This document shows, piece after piece, positions 24,477 to 32,951 of a DNA stretch of 44,260 nucleotides. Each line of letters begins with the position of its first letter. Position 1 is the stretch's first letter. The stretch spans positions 1 through 44,260 of the forward strand of contig WGDA01000127.1 of the NCBI GenBank assembly GCA_015493505.1, in the 5' to 3' direction. The notes beneath the pieces were generated by a model. That model made no database searches. It was not told the origin of the DNA and was given only the letters and a program-made list of their open reading frames with translations. The position numbers and the translations under genes were made by a program. The stretch comes from Pseudomonadota bacterium (GTDB taxonomy: Bacteria; Desulfobacterota; S145-22).

Positions 24477-27455
24477 GTGATTACCCGCGTTGAAGTCGGA
24501 TTCAGAAGAGAGGTTCCTGACGGGCCGGGAGACAGAATCCGGAAGCGTATTGCCGAGGAAATGAGCCTGTCGCTTAAAGAAGTACGGGTCCTTTCCACCT
24601 ACCTGATCAGCATTGATTTATCCCCAACGGATTTTGAACAGATGGTCCGGGAAGCCTTTTACGATCCCGTGGTTCAAGATATCGCCATCGACGCGCCATT
24701 GCGGGATGACGCCGATTTTGTGGTAGAGGTGGGATTTAAGCCCGGCGTCACGGACAATGTGGGAAAAACGGCCCGGCAGGTCATTCAGGATTATCTGGGA
24801 CGTCCCTTGCGTGAGGATGAGGGTGTTTACACGGCTACGACCTACCTGCTTTACGGCGACCTGGGCCGAAATGAATCGGAACAGTTAGCCAGGCGCGTGT
24901 TGGGGAACCCGCTGATCCACCGCTTTTTGATTCTCAGGGGAGAAGAGCTTCCCAGGCACCGCGAGGCGTTACGGCGTTTGCCCGTGGTCAGGCTTGGCGC
25001 GACCGGGGACGTGATGAAATTTGACCTGAACCAGCCTCCGGAGACCCTAATTCAATTGAGCAAGGAGCGGGTATTGGCCCTAAGCCTTCGGGAGATGCAG
25101 GCCATACGGGATGAGTTGAGGCGCCCGGAAGTCCTTGAAGCGCGCCGAAGACATGGCCTGGATCACCGTGTAACGGACGTGGAACTGGAGGCCATCGCCC
25201 AGACGTGGTCGGAACATTGCAAACACAAAATCTTTAATGCAACTATTCGATACCAGGAAGCGGGTGAAGAGGAAGTCATCCATAGCCTGTTCAAGACCTA
25301 TATCCGGGGAACAACGGAGAAAGTGCGGGCGGAGAAAGGGGATCGGGAAATTTGCGTGTCGGTTTTTACCGACAACGCCGGCGTCATCCGTTTTGACGAC
25401 GCGCACAACCTGGTTTTCAAGGTGGAAACCCACAACAGCCCATCGGCGCTGGATCCCTACGGCGGGGCGTTGACGGGGATTGTGGGGGTCAATCGTGACC
25501 CATTCGGAACGGGGCTTGGCGCGCGACTGATTGCCAACACCGATGTTTTCTGTTTTGCCGATCCGAGATACAATAAGCCAATCCCTGAAGGGATTCTGCA
25601 TCCCAAAAAGATTTACGAAGGGGTCCGCGAAGGCGTGGAGCACGGGGGGAACAAGAGCGGTATCCCCACGGTGAACGGGGCGGTGGTGTTCGAGGAACGC
25701 TTTCTGGGACGCCCGCTCGTTTTTTGCGGAACCTGTGGGATTATGCCGACCGAAATCAACGGGCGCCCATCCCACAAAAAATGGATCGATCCGGGGGATC
25801 GGATCGTCATGGTGGGGGGAAGGATTGGCGCCGACGGCATCCACGGGGCGACCTTTTCGTCAGAGGAACTGTCGGAATCCTCGCCTGTTACAGCCGTTCA
25901 GATTGGAGATCCCATTACCCAGAAAAAGATGTTCGACTTCTTGTTAAAGGCCCGAGACAGGGGACTTTACAACGCCATTACGGACAACGGAGCGGGAGGG
26001 CTGTCCTCTTCCGTCGGCGAGATGGCGCAGTTGTCAGGTGGGGCGGAAATGGCGCTTGAAAGGGCTCCTCTCAAATACCCGGGACTCCGGCCGTGGGAAA
26101 TCCTTGTCTCCGAAGCGCAGGAACGAATGACTGTGGCGGTTCCGCCGGAGAAGTTAGATGCGTTTCTGGCCCTGTCGGAGAAGATGGGGGTGGAGTCAAC
26201 CGATCTGGGGCAATTTACCGATTCGGGGGTATTCCACGTAACCTTCGAGGGAAAGACTGTCTGTTATCTCGATATGGATTTTTTCCACAATGGCCTTCCA
26301 CCCATGGAACTGGAGGCCCGTTGGGATCCACCACACATCGAGGTCAGCGACAAGCCCGAAGACGGAGATTTGCGAGAAATCCTCCTGAACCTCATGGCCA
26401 CCCTGAATGTCTGCAGCAAGGAATCAATCATTCGGCAATACGACCACGAGGTTCAGGGGGGGAGCGTGATCAAGCCCCTGATGGGCGAGAAAAACGATGG
26501 CCCTTCCGATGCGGCGGTGCTGCGACCTCTCCTCGGTTCGCTTGAGGGGGTGGTGCTCGCCAACGGGATCTGCCCCAAGTACAGCGATTACGATACCTAC
26601 TGGATGGCGGCCTGTGCCGCGGATGAAGCGGTTCGAAACGCTATCTGCGTTGGATGTGACCCCGACCACATGGCGGCGCTGGACAATTTTTGCTGGTGCG
26701 ATCCCATTGCCTCGGAGACGAATCCGGATGGGGCGTATAAACTGGCCCAGCTCGTTCGCGCCAACAAGGCTCTCTATGATCTTCTTCCCGTTTATGGTGT
26801 CCCGTTGATTTCCGGAAAGGACAGCATGAAAAACGACGTGGTTGTTCAGGGAAAAAAAATTTCCATACCCCCGACGCTGCTCGTCTCCGTCATTGGCGTG
26901 ATACCGGACGCGCGAAAAGCCGTTTCCATGGATTTTAAGCGTCCGGGTGATCTTATCTACATCCTGGGAACGACATCACAGGAGCTTGGCGGTTCGGAGT
27001 ATTACGAATTTTATGGGTGTAAAGGGGGAGAGGTTCCCAGAGTTCACGCGGAGGCAGCACGGAACCGCTATCGCAAGCTCTTTTCAACCATCAGCGCGGG
27101 ACTTGTGCGTTCCTGCCACGACTGTTCGGATGGCGGGCTGGCCGTGGCGCTTGTGGAAAAGGCGCTGGCGGGCGGTTTTGGCGCGGAAATCGATTGCGGG
27201 AAGATCCCGTCGAAAGGGTGTGAGGAATGGGATGAGGTGCTCTTTTCCGAGTCCCAGAGCCGCTTGATCGTAACCGTTGCCCCGGGGGAGGCGGACGCGT
27301 TCGAGCGTATTTTCGCCGACGAGACACTGGCACGCATCGGAACCGTGCGAGGGGATCGGGAAATTGTTTTTTGGGAAGACCAGGGTGGGAAGAGACTCTT
27401 CCGCCTGACGTGTGATGAGGCGAAGCGGGCCTGGCAGGCCCCCTTGAATTTTTGA
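24477..27455 (+). CDS. purL: Phosphoribosylformylglycinamidine synthase, PurS-PurL fusion
   Basis: A 992-aa enzyme that converts FGAR to FGAM with ATP and glutamine-derived ammonia. The GTG start at 24477 follows GGGGGCGGAG. Residues 1-80 and 81-160 are two PurS-like ferredoxin-fold units (MITRVEVGFRREVPDGPGD; VVEVGFKPGVTDNVGKTARQ). The synthetase follows: TWSEHCKHKIFNA, ETHNSPSALDPYGGA, and a second half with GKDSMKNDVVV and HDCSDGGLAVALVEKALAGG. It stops without the glutaminase domain of E. coli PurL (1295 aa), so a separate PurQ must exist elsewhere. It is separated from hemC by a 61-bp gap. Confidence 0.94.
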   Translation: MITRVEVGFRREVPDGPGDRIRKRIAEEMSLSLKEVRVLSTYLISIDLSPTDFEQMVREAFYDPVVQDIAIDAPLRDDADFVVEVGFKPGVTDNVGKTARQVIQDYLGRPLREDEGVYTATTYLLYGDLGRNESEQLARRVLGNPLIHRFLILRGEELPRHREALRRLPVVRLGATGDVMKFDLNQPPETLIQLSKERVLALSLREMQAIRDELRRPEVLEARRRHGLDHRVTDVELEAIAQTWSEHCKHKIFNATIRYQEAGEEEVIHSLFKTYIRGTTEKVRAEKGDREICVSVFTDNAGVIRFDDAHNLVFKVETHNSPSALDPYGGALTGIVGVNRDPFGTGLGARLIANTDVFCFADPRYNKPIPEGILHPKKIYEGVREGVEHGGNKSGIPTVNGAVVFEERFLGRPLVFCGTCGIMPTEINGRPSHKKWIDPGDRIVMVGGRIGADGIHGATFSSEELSESSPVTAVQIGDPITQKKMFDFLLKARDRGLYNAITDNGAGGLSSSVGEMAQLSGGAEMALERAPLKYPGLRPWEILVSEAQERMTVAVPPEKLDAFLALSEKMGVESTDLGQFTDSGVFHVTFEGKTVCYLDMDFFHNGLPPMELEARWDPPHIEVSDKPEDGDLREILLNLMATLNVCSKESIIRQYDHEVQGGSVIKPLMGEKNDGPSDAAVLRPLLGSLEGVVLANGICPKYSDYDTYWMAACAADEAVRNAICVGCDPDHMAALDNFCWCDPIASETNPDGAYKLAQLVRANKALYDLLPVYGVPLISGKDSMKNDVVVQGKKISIPPTLLVSVIGVIPDARKAVSMDFKRPGDLIYILGTTSQELGGSEYYEFYGCKGGEVPRVHAEAARNRYRKLFSTISAGLVRSCHDCSDGGLAVALVEKALAGGFGAEIDCGKIPSKGCEEWDEVLFSESQSRLIVTVAPGEADAFERIFADETLARIGTVRGDREIVFWEDQGGKRLFRLTCDEAKRAWQAPLNF

Positions 27456-27465
27456 GATTGAAACC

Positions 27466-27519
27466 AACGAGATAAACTAACTAAACGAAATAAACGAGAC
27501 AGACGGAACAAAACAGATG
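27466..27519. repeat. Nonamer degenerate tandem array running into the hemC start
   Basis: Six consecutive 9-nt units fill the gap between purL and hemC: AACGAGATA, AACTAACTA, then AACGAAATA, AACGAGACA, and two more, the last (27511-27519) including the ATG of hemC. The spacing is exact. No standard Shine-Dalgarno is present, only GGA at 27505-27507 within the array. Confidence 0.65.
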
Positions 27520-28467
27520 AACCTGAAAAAAGAGATTGTCATCGGCACCCGGGGGAGCAAGCTGGCCCTGTGGCAGGCAAACTGGGTCAAGGGAGAGATT
27601 GAAAGGCTGCATCCGGAAATTTCTGCCTCTCTCCGGATTATCAAGACCACCGGGGACAAGATACTGGACGTGCCCCTGGCAAGGGTTGGCGGCAAGGGGT
27701 TGTTCGTCAAGGAAATCGAGGAGGCCTTGTTTCGAAAGAAGATCGACCTGGCGGTGCACAGCATGAAAGACGTCCCGGCGGAGCTACCGGACGGATTGAC
27801 GCTTACCGTTTACACGAAGCGGGAGGATCCCCGGGACGCGTTCGTGGGGAGAGAGAAGGGGACGCGCCTCGAAAGCTTGCCTCCTGGAAGTGTTGTCGGG
27901 ACCAGCAGCCTGAGGCGACAGGCGCACCTGATGCGTTTCTTCCCCCATGTCAGGACAGTCACCCTGCGCGGGAATCTGGATACCCGGATCCGGAAAATTC
28001 AGGAGCTGGGGCTCGCTGGAGCGATCCTGGCCGCCGCCGGAATCAGGCGTATGGGTTTTGAGGAGGCGGTCTCCGAATACCTGTCGGTGGAAACGTTTAT
28101 TCCCGCGGTAGGGCAGGGGGTCTTGGGAATCGAAACACGTGAAGACGACGCCTTCACCCGGGACGCGGTTGCCGACTTAAACGACGCGCGTGCCAGGCTT
28201 GCCGTGCTGGCGGAACGCGCCTTTCTGAAAACCCTTGAGGGTGGTTGTCAGGTGCCCATTGCCGCCTACGCCCGGGTTGAAGGGGAGCGGATCACCCTTC
28301 ACGGGATGGTCGCCAGTCTGGACGGGAAGCGAGTGATTGAGGACAGCCTCGAAGGAGAGGGAGCCGAGGCGGAACCCCTGGGCGCGCGCCTGGCGGAAGC
28401 CTTGCTGGAACGGGGCGCGCGTGAAATCCTAAAGGAGGTTTATCAGGATGGACAGTGTGGATTATAA
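27517..28467 (+). CDS. hemC: Porphobilinogen deaminase (hydroxymethylbilane synthase)
   Basis: A 316-aa enzyme that polymerises four porphobilinogen units into hydroxymethylbilane for heme, siroheme and corrinoids. Segments: IGTRGSKLALWQA at the start, KGLFVKEIEEAL, HSMKDVPAELPDGL, GTSSLRRQAHL, LRGNLDTRIRK, and LEGGCQVPIAAYA, whose Cys holds the dipyrromethane cofactor. Length is normal. Its 3' end contains the RBS of the next gene (AAAGGAGG, 28431-28438). Confidence 0.96.
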   Translation: MNLKKEIVIGTRGSKLALWQANWVKGEIERLHPEISASLRIIKTTGDKILDVPLARVGGKGLFVKEIEEALFRKKIDLAVHSMKDVPAELPDGLTLTVYTKREDPRDAFVGREKGTRLESLPPGSVVGTSSLRRQAHLMRFFPHVRTVTLRGNLDTRIRKIQELGLAGAILAAAGIRRMGFEEAVSEYLSVETFIPAVGQGVLGIETREDDAFTRDAVADLNDARARLAVLAERAFLKTLEGGCQVPIAAYARVEGERITLHGMVASLDGKRVIEDSLEGEGAEAEPLGARLAEALLERGAREILKEVYQDGQCGL

Positions 28468-29008
28468 CGCGCGGGGTTCTACGACCCAGAACGGGCAAGA
28501 ACCCGCGGCCTTGCCGGAAAAATGTTTCAGATCCTCCTGGGTGAATGCTGCTGTGAACTGCGGGGTGATCGGCGTGGCCATGTTTCTCATCATGTGTCTG
28601 ATTCTCGGATGGAAGACCTGGGCGTACGCGAGTGGGTGTGGCGTGTTTGTCTTTGGATTTTACTTCATTCGCTACTTGGTGAGAACACCGAAGGAGATTA
28701 GAATCGGTGAAAACGGGTTCACACTGATCAAAAGAAAGGGTGAAAAGACATTTCTGCCTTGGGAAAGGATTGAAAAGGTCGTCGCGGGAGGTACGTGTGA
28801 GGATCTCTATATGCTGGAAAGCTGGGATGGGTCTATCCAGTTTTCGGATGATGGCTATTCCGTAATCCAGTGGGAAGATTTAACGAATGAGCTAAAAAGG
28901 ATTGCGCAGGCGCGGGGCATCCCGTTCGAGAAGAGGGATTATCGAAAAAAGAAAAGTGCTGCGAACTTAATGAGCTTCGGCAAAGGAAAGAGAAACAGTG
29001 AGGAATGA
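28448..29008 (+). CDS. Membrane protein with PH-like C-terminal domain, function unknown
   Basis: A 186-aa protein that I do not recognise at family level. Two adjacent hydrophobic segments (about 33-54 and 59-77) form a hairpin in the membrane. The segment that follows (about 80-160: IRIGENGFTLIKRKGEKTFL, PWERIEKVVAGG) has the strand pattern of bacterial PH-like domains. The C-terminus is very basic. A perfect RBS (28431-28438) sits 9 bp upstream, inside hemC, so the gene is real and coupled. Its place between hemC and cobA-hemD suggests a link to tetrapyrrole synthesis or simply co-transcription; the sequence shows no heme ligand motif. Confidence 0.7.
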   Translation: MDSVDYNARGSTTQNGQEPAALPEKCFRSSWVNAAVNCGVIGVAMFLIMCLILGWKTWAYASGCGVFVFGFYFIRYLVRTPKEIRIGENGFTLIKRKGEKTFLPWERIEKVVAGGTCEDLYMLESWDGSIQFSDDGYSVIQWEDLTNELKRIAQARGIPFEKRDYRKKKSAANLMSFGKGKRNSEE

Positions 29009-30557
29009 AAAGGAAGAGGACGTGAGCGGGGAAAAGAGGACAGGAAAGGTCTATCTGATCGGGGCGGGTCCGGGCGACGCGGGGCTGTTGACGATCAAGG
29101 GACGGGAAATCCTCCAGACGTGCGACGCCGTGGTTTATGATTACCTGGCGAACCCGGAGTTTTTGGGATATATCCGGGAAGGGTGCGAAACCATTTACGT
29201 GGGGAAGAAAAGCGCCCATCACACCCTTTCACAGTGGGAGATTAATCAGCTCCTCGTGAGACTGGGAAAAGAAGGGAAGGTTGTGGCGCGGCTGAAAGGA
29301 GGGGACCCCTATATTTTTGGACGCGGCGGAGAAGAGGCGCAGGTGCTTCAGGAAGCCGGGATTTCTTTTGAAGTGGTCCCCGGGATCACATCCGCCATCG
29401 CGGCGCCAGCCTACGCGGGGATTCCCCTTTCCCACCGGGATTTTACCTCAACCATCGGGATCGTGACGGGGCATGAACGCCCGGACAAGGAAAAAAGCGC
29501 CATCAACTGGAAGGGCTTGGCTTCTTCCATGGGGACACTCGTCTTTCTCATGGGGGTCAAAAACCTTCAGCGTATCTGTGAAAACCTGATAGAGGCGGGG
29601 AAGGCACCGGAAACGCCCGCGGCTGTGGTGCGATGGGGAACAACCCCCCGGCAGCAGACGGTAACGGGTACGCTTGACACCATGCCGGAGGTCGCCGAAC
29701 GGGCGGGTATCACACCTCCCGCCATCCTGGTGGTGGGCCAGGTGGTCTCCCTGAGGGATTCGCTGAACTGGTTTGAAACACGTCCGCTTTTCGGGAAGCG
29801 GATTGTGGTCACGCGGGCCCGGGCCCAAGCCAGCGAGATGAAGCGGCGTCTGGAGGCCCTCGGCGCGGAGGTGATTTCCTTCCCCACAATCCGGATTGTC
29901 CCCCCGGCGTCGTGGCAGCGTCTCGATCAGGCATTGGAGGAATTGACCAGCTACGACGCGATGATTTTTTCCAGTGTCAACGGGGTAGAGGCCTTTTTTG
30001 AACGGCTTTTTGCGAGGGGGAAAGATACACGGGCGCTCGGCGGACTTTTTGCCTCGGCGATTGGCCCAAAGACGGCGGAAAAACTTCGTGATTTCGGAAT
30101 CGTTCCGGATCTCGTCCCGGATGATTATCGGGCGGAAGGGCTCTTGTCCGCTTTCCCGGAAGGAGAGGCGAAACGGATTCTCTTCCCGCGTGCCAGGGTG
30201 GCGCGGGAAATCCTTCCGGAGACCCTCAGACAGCGGGGGCATCAGGTGGATGTCATCCCGGTTTATGAAACGGTCATGGAAGAACCGGCACTCGAAGACA
30301 GGGATGAAATTCTTGAGGGGAAGGTGGATATTATTACCTTTACCGCTTCCTCGACGGTCCGGAATTTCGTTGCGATGATGGGCGGGCAGGATGTCGCGCG
30401 GACGATTCCTGACAAGGTGATGATTGCCTCCATCGGCCCTGTGACCTCTGAAACCCTGAGGAGCGTGGGGCTCAAGGTGGACATAGAACCGCCGGAGTAC
30501 ACCATTGACGCCCTGATTGAGGCGATACGGGAAGAAGTTGAAAAGCGACGGGTATAA
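28998..30557 (+). CDS. cobA-hemD: Uroporphyrinogen-III C-methyltransferase / uroporphyrinogen-III synthase fusion
   Basis: A 519-aa two-domain enzyme. Residues about 15-255 are the SAM-dependent methyltransferase (VYLIGAGPGDAGLLTIKG; LKGGDPYIFGRGGEEAQVL; VPGITSAIAAPAYAGIPLSHR), which makes precorrin-2 for siroheme and B12. Residues about 265-515 are uroporphyrinogen-III synthase (KRIVVTRARAQASEMKRRLE; FTASSTVRNFV). Two starts are possible: GTG 28998 (used here, preceded by AAAGGAAAGAG) or GTG 29022, which also has AAGGAAGAGG upstream. It works directly after hemC. It converges tail to tail with the next gene, 9 bp away. Confidence 0.95.
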   Translation: MRNEKEEDVSGEKRTGKVYLIGAGPGDAGLLTIKGREILQTCDAVVYDYLANPEFLGYIREGCETIYVGKKSAHHTLSQWEINQLLVRLGKEGKVVARLKGGDPYIFGRGGEEAQVLQEAGISFEVVPGITSAIAAPAYAGIPLSHRDFTSTIGIVTGHERPDKEKSAINWKGLASSMGTLVFLMGVKNLQRICENLIEAGKAPETPAAVVRWGTTPRQQTVTGTLDTMPEVAERAGITPPAILVVGQVVSLRDSLNWFETRPLFGKRIVVTRARAQASEMKRRLEALGAEVISFPTIRIVPPASWQRLDQALEELTSYDAMIFSSVNGVEAFFERLFARGKDTRALGGLFASAIGPKTAEKLRDFGIVPDLVPDDYRAEGLLSAFPEGEAKRILFPRARVAREILPETLRQRGHQVDVIPVYETVMEEPALEDRDEILEGKVDIITFTASSTVRNFVAMMGGQDVARTIPDKVMIASIGPVTSETLRSVGLKVDIEPPEYTIDALIEAIREEVEKRRV

Positions 30558-30566
30558 ATCCTGAGC

Positions 30567-32645
30567 CTATCTATCAGAATCCACCTCAACCCGGACATCG
30601 ATGGCCTGAACCCCTTTCCCCTTTTCGAACAGGATGAGGGGGTTGATGTCGATCTGCCCGATACCTGGAAAGTCTTCCATGAGGCGGGATAATCTCAAAA
30701 TCGCCAGGTAAAGGGCTTCCCGGTCCCGGGGAGGCTGGCCACGATACCCTTCCAACAGGCGGTGCCCCTTGAGGCCGTTGACCATCTCCATGGCATCCGT
30801 CAGGGTCAGGGGCGCGATACCGAGGGCCGTATCCTGAAGGATTTCCGAGAATATTCCGCCCATTCCCATGAGCACCACAGGTCCGAAAACGGGATCCCGG
30901 CGGGCGCCGAGAATCATTTCCAGCCCGTTTTCGGCCATTTTCTGAATCAGAAACCCTTTGCCTCCATTCCGGTAAGCGGGTGACTGGCTCAGTGTGTCCA
31001 GGGCGTCTTTCAGGGCGGAGGGGGTTTTGATATTGAGGGCTAAGGCGCCTGACTCGGTTTTGTGGATCGGCTCCGAAGACACTACTTTTACAGCGACCGG
31101 GTAGCCTATCCCTTCCGCCGCGGCAAGGGCGTCGTCAGGCGTTTTCGCGACCTCGTAAGGAGCACTCTCGATGCCATAGGCCTGAAGCAGCCGGAACCCG
31201 CTATCCATATCCAATGGGGGTTTTCCGTTCAGGACCTGTTGCGCCTTTGAAAACTGGATGCCTAATTCCGGTGAGGCCAGCACCTCCCGATGCTTGCGTC
31301 GATAATGGTCGCGGGAGACTGCGAGGGCCTCCATGGCATCCTCTGGTTCCGAAAAGACAGGAAAGGCGAAGTCACGACGGACAGCCGCCAGTTCGGTGTC
31401 ATCCGTATGATACCGAAAAGCGATGGGTTTCCTGTACTGGGACGAGAGCTGGCCAAGGGCCTTGATGAGACGGCGGGAAGCAATCTTCTCGGTGTCACTG
31501 ATTGCCCCATGGAGGAACATGATCCCATCCACGTCGCGTCGCTGGATGGTGTACTCAAGGATTTTCGTGTAAAGCTCGAAATCGAAGAGATCACCCAGGT
31601 CAAGGGGGTTTGTGGGGTTGATGACTTTGGCGCGAAAGACCTCTCTCACCTTTTTCAGGAAGATTTCCGGGAAGGGAACCAGGTTGAAACCGTGTTCTTC
31701 CGCCAGATCAGCCGCCACGATGGCGATTCCTCCGGAACGGGAGATAACCACCAGGTTGTTGCCCCGCATGGGAGGTTGCGTGAAGACCATGGCGCAGTGA
31801 ATGAACTGCCGGAAGTTCCTGACCCGCACCATCCCGGATTGGCGGGCGGCCGCGTCCACGACACGGTCATCGGTCGCCAGCGCGGCGGTGTGGAATTGGG
31901 CGATTTTTTGGCTGGCCTGTCCCGTGTTGGACTTGTGCAGGAGAATCGTTTTGGAGGACCGGCGCGCGAAGGCCATCAGTTCTTTCCCCCGCGTGATGCT
32001 TTCCAGGTAAAGCCCGATGATCTCCGTGTTGGCGTCTTTTTCAAGGTATTTCAGGTAATCGAGTTCCGTTAAATCCAGCTTGTTCCCCATGCTGATGATT
32101 TTGTTGGGGCGCACGTTCATGTTGGAAAGCTGGTGAAGATAGGTCAGCGCGACGCCGCCGCTTTGCGAGACAACGGACACACTGCCGGGGTGCGTAACAA
32201 ACCCCTTGAGGCCCACGAATGGAGAGCAGAGACCGTTTTCGAAGTTGATGATCCCGATACAGTTAGGGCCCACGAATCGGATACCCCATCGCCGCGCCCG
32301 TTTCAGGACTTCCTCTTCCAGCTTCGCGCCTTCCTCCGAGAACTCCCGGAATCCGCCCGTTTCGATAATCATCCGTTTGATCCCCTTTTCTCCGCACTGG
32401 TCAACAAGATCAGGGACGGTAGCCGCTGGAGTCAGGACAATCGCCAGATCGATCCCCTCCGGAAGTTCCGCGAGCGAGGTGAGGATCCGGTGCCCCAGAA
32501 GGACGCCGCCATGACGCCCCACAAGAAAAATCTCGCCGTGGTAACCAAATTCAAAGAGGTTTTCGGCGATGAGCCTGCCAAGGTTGGTTTCCCGTTCGGA
32601 AACCCCGATGACGACAACCCGTTCCGGGTAAAAAAGACGATCCAT
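30567..32645 (-). CDS. NDP-forming acyl-CoA synthetase (fused alpha-beta, acetyl-CoA synthetase ADP-forming type)
   Basis: A 692-aa enzyme that interconverts acyl-CoA plus ADP and Pi with acid, CoA and ATP. The alpha part (about 1-460) has the CoA-binding Rossmann fold (VVVIGVSERETNLGRL; RFVGPNCIGIIN), VSQSGGVALTYL, and the phosphorylated-loop region AQFHTAALATDD with His252 as the likely phosphohistidine. The beta part (about 470-690) is an ATP-grasp domain (GIGYPVAVKVVSSEPIHKTE; GMGGIFSEILQD). The substrate acid cannot be read. It starts 15 bp after the PII-like gene, so it belongs to the efflux operon transcript. AAAGGGA serves as RBS. Confidence 0.9.
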   Translation of the reverse strand: MDRLFYPERVVVIGVSERETNLGRLIAENLFEFGYHGEIFLVGRHGGVLLGHRILTSLAELPEGIDLAIVLTPAATVPDLVDQCGEKGIKRMIIETGGFREFSEEGAKLEEEVLKRARRWGIRFVGPNCIGIINFENGLCSPFVGLKGFVTHPGSVSVVSQSGGVALTYLHQLSNMNVRPNKIISMGNKLDLTELDYLKYLEKDANTEIIGLYLESITRGKELMAFARRSSKTILLHKSNTGQASQKIAQFHTAALATDDRVVDAAARQSGMVRVRNFRQFIHCAMVFTQPPMRGNNLVVISRSGGIAIVAADLAEEHGFNLVPFPEIFLKKVREVFRAKVINPTNPLDLGDLFDFELYTKILEYTIQRRDVDGIMFLHGAISDTEKIASRRLIKALGQLSSQYRKPIAFRYHTDDTELAAVRRDFAFPVFSEPEDAMEALAVSRDHYRRKHREVLASPELGIQFSKAQQVLNGKPPLDMDSGFRLLQAYGIESAPYEVAKTPDDALAAAEGIGYPVAVKVVSSEPIHKTESGALALNIKTPSALKDALDTLSQSPAYRNGGKGFLIQKMAENGLEMILGARRDPVFGPVVLMGMGGIFSEILQDTALGIAPLTLTDAMEMVNGLKGHRLLEGYRGQPPRDREALYLAILRLSRLMEDFPGIGQIDINPLILFEKGKGVQAIDVRVEVDSDR

Positions 32646-32660
32646 AATGAGTCCCTTTCA

Positions 32661-32951
32661 TTAAATCCATGTGGTTGCGGACAGTTCAAAGGCCTTGATA
32701 CCTTCTCCCTGCGGAGTATTGGCTAATTGCTGGAGGGCCTCCCTCAGGATTTCAGCTTCTTCATCTCTGAGGGCGACCATGAGTATCTGGTTTTCACCCG
32801 GCCAGATCTGGGTTCCCATGCGGGGGTCCGAGCTCCGGCCCTTGCCATAGACGGGACCCCACGTGGTGAACCCGACGTTCAACCGGGACCCCAGGATTTC
32901 ATGCAGTGTTTCTTCTTTATCGGCATGAAAAACGATCAGGATCAGTTTCAT
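32661..32951 (-). CDS. PII-like protein associated with an RND transporter
   Basis: A 96-aa protein with a PII-like ferredoxin fold: MKLILIVFHADKEETLHEIL, then GFTTWGPVYGKGRSS at the T-loop base, RMGTQIWPGENQILMVAL, and EGIKAFEL at the end. The GKGRSS-x2-MGTQIWPG pattern matches my recollection of PG0541-like PII relatives found beside RND pumps. It lacks the long T-loop with the uridylylated tyrosine of GlnB, so it is not a nitrogen regulator. It overlaps the RND gene by 4 bp. It probably binds a small ligand and controls the pump; that is inference. Confidence 0.78.
   Translation of the reverse strand: MKLILIVFHADKEETLHEILGSRLNVGFTTWGPVYGKGRSSDPRMGTQIWPGENQILMVALRDEEAEILREALQQLANTPQGEGIKAFELSATTWI

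Noticed and set aside
32661-32951. GlnB/GlnK nitrogen regulator
   Set aside because: It lacks the full T-loop and its tyrosine and is not next to amtB or glnA; the pattern fits transporter-associated PII relatives.
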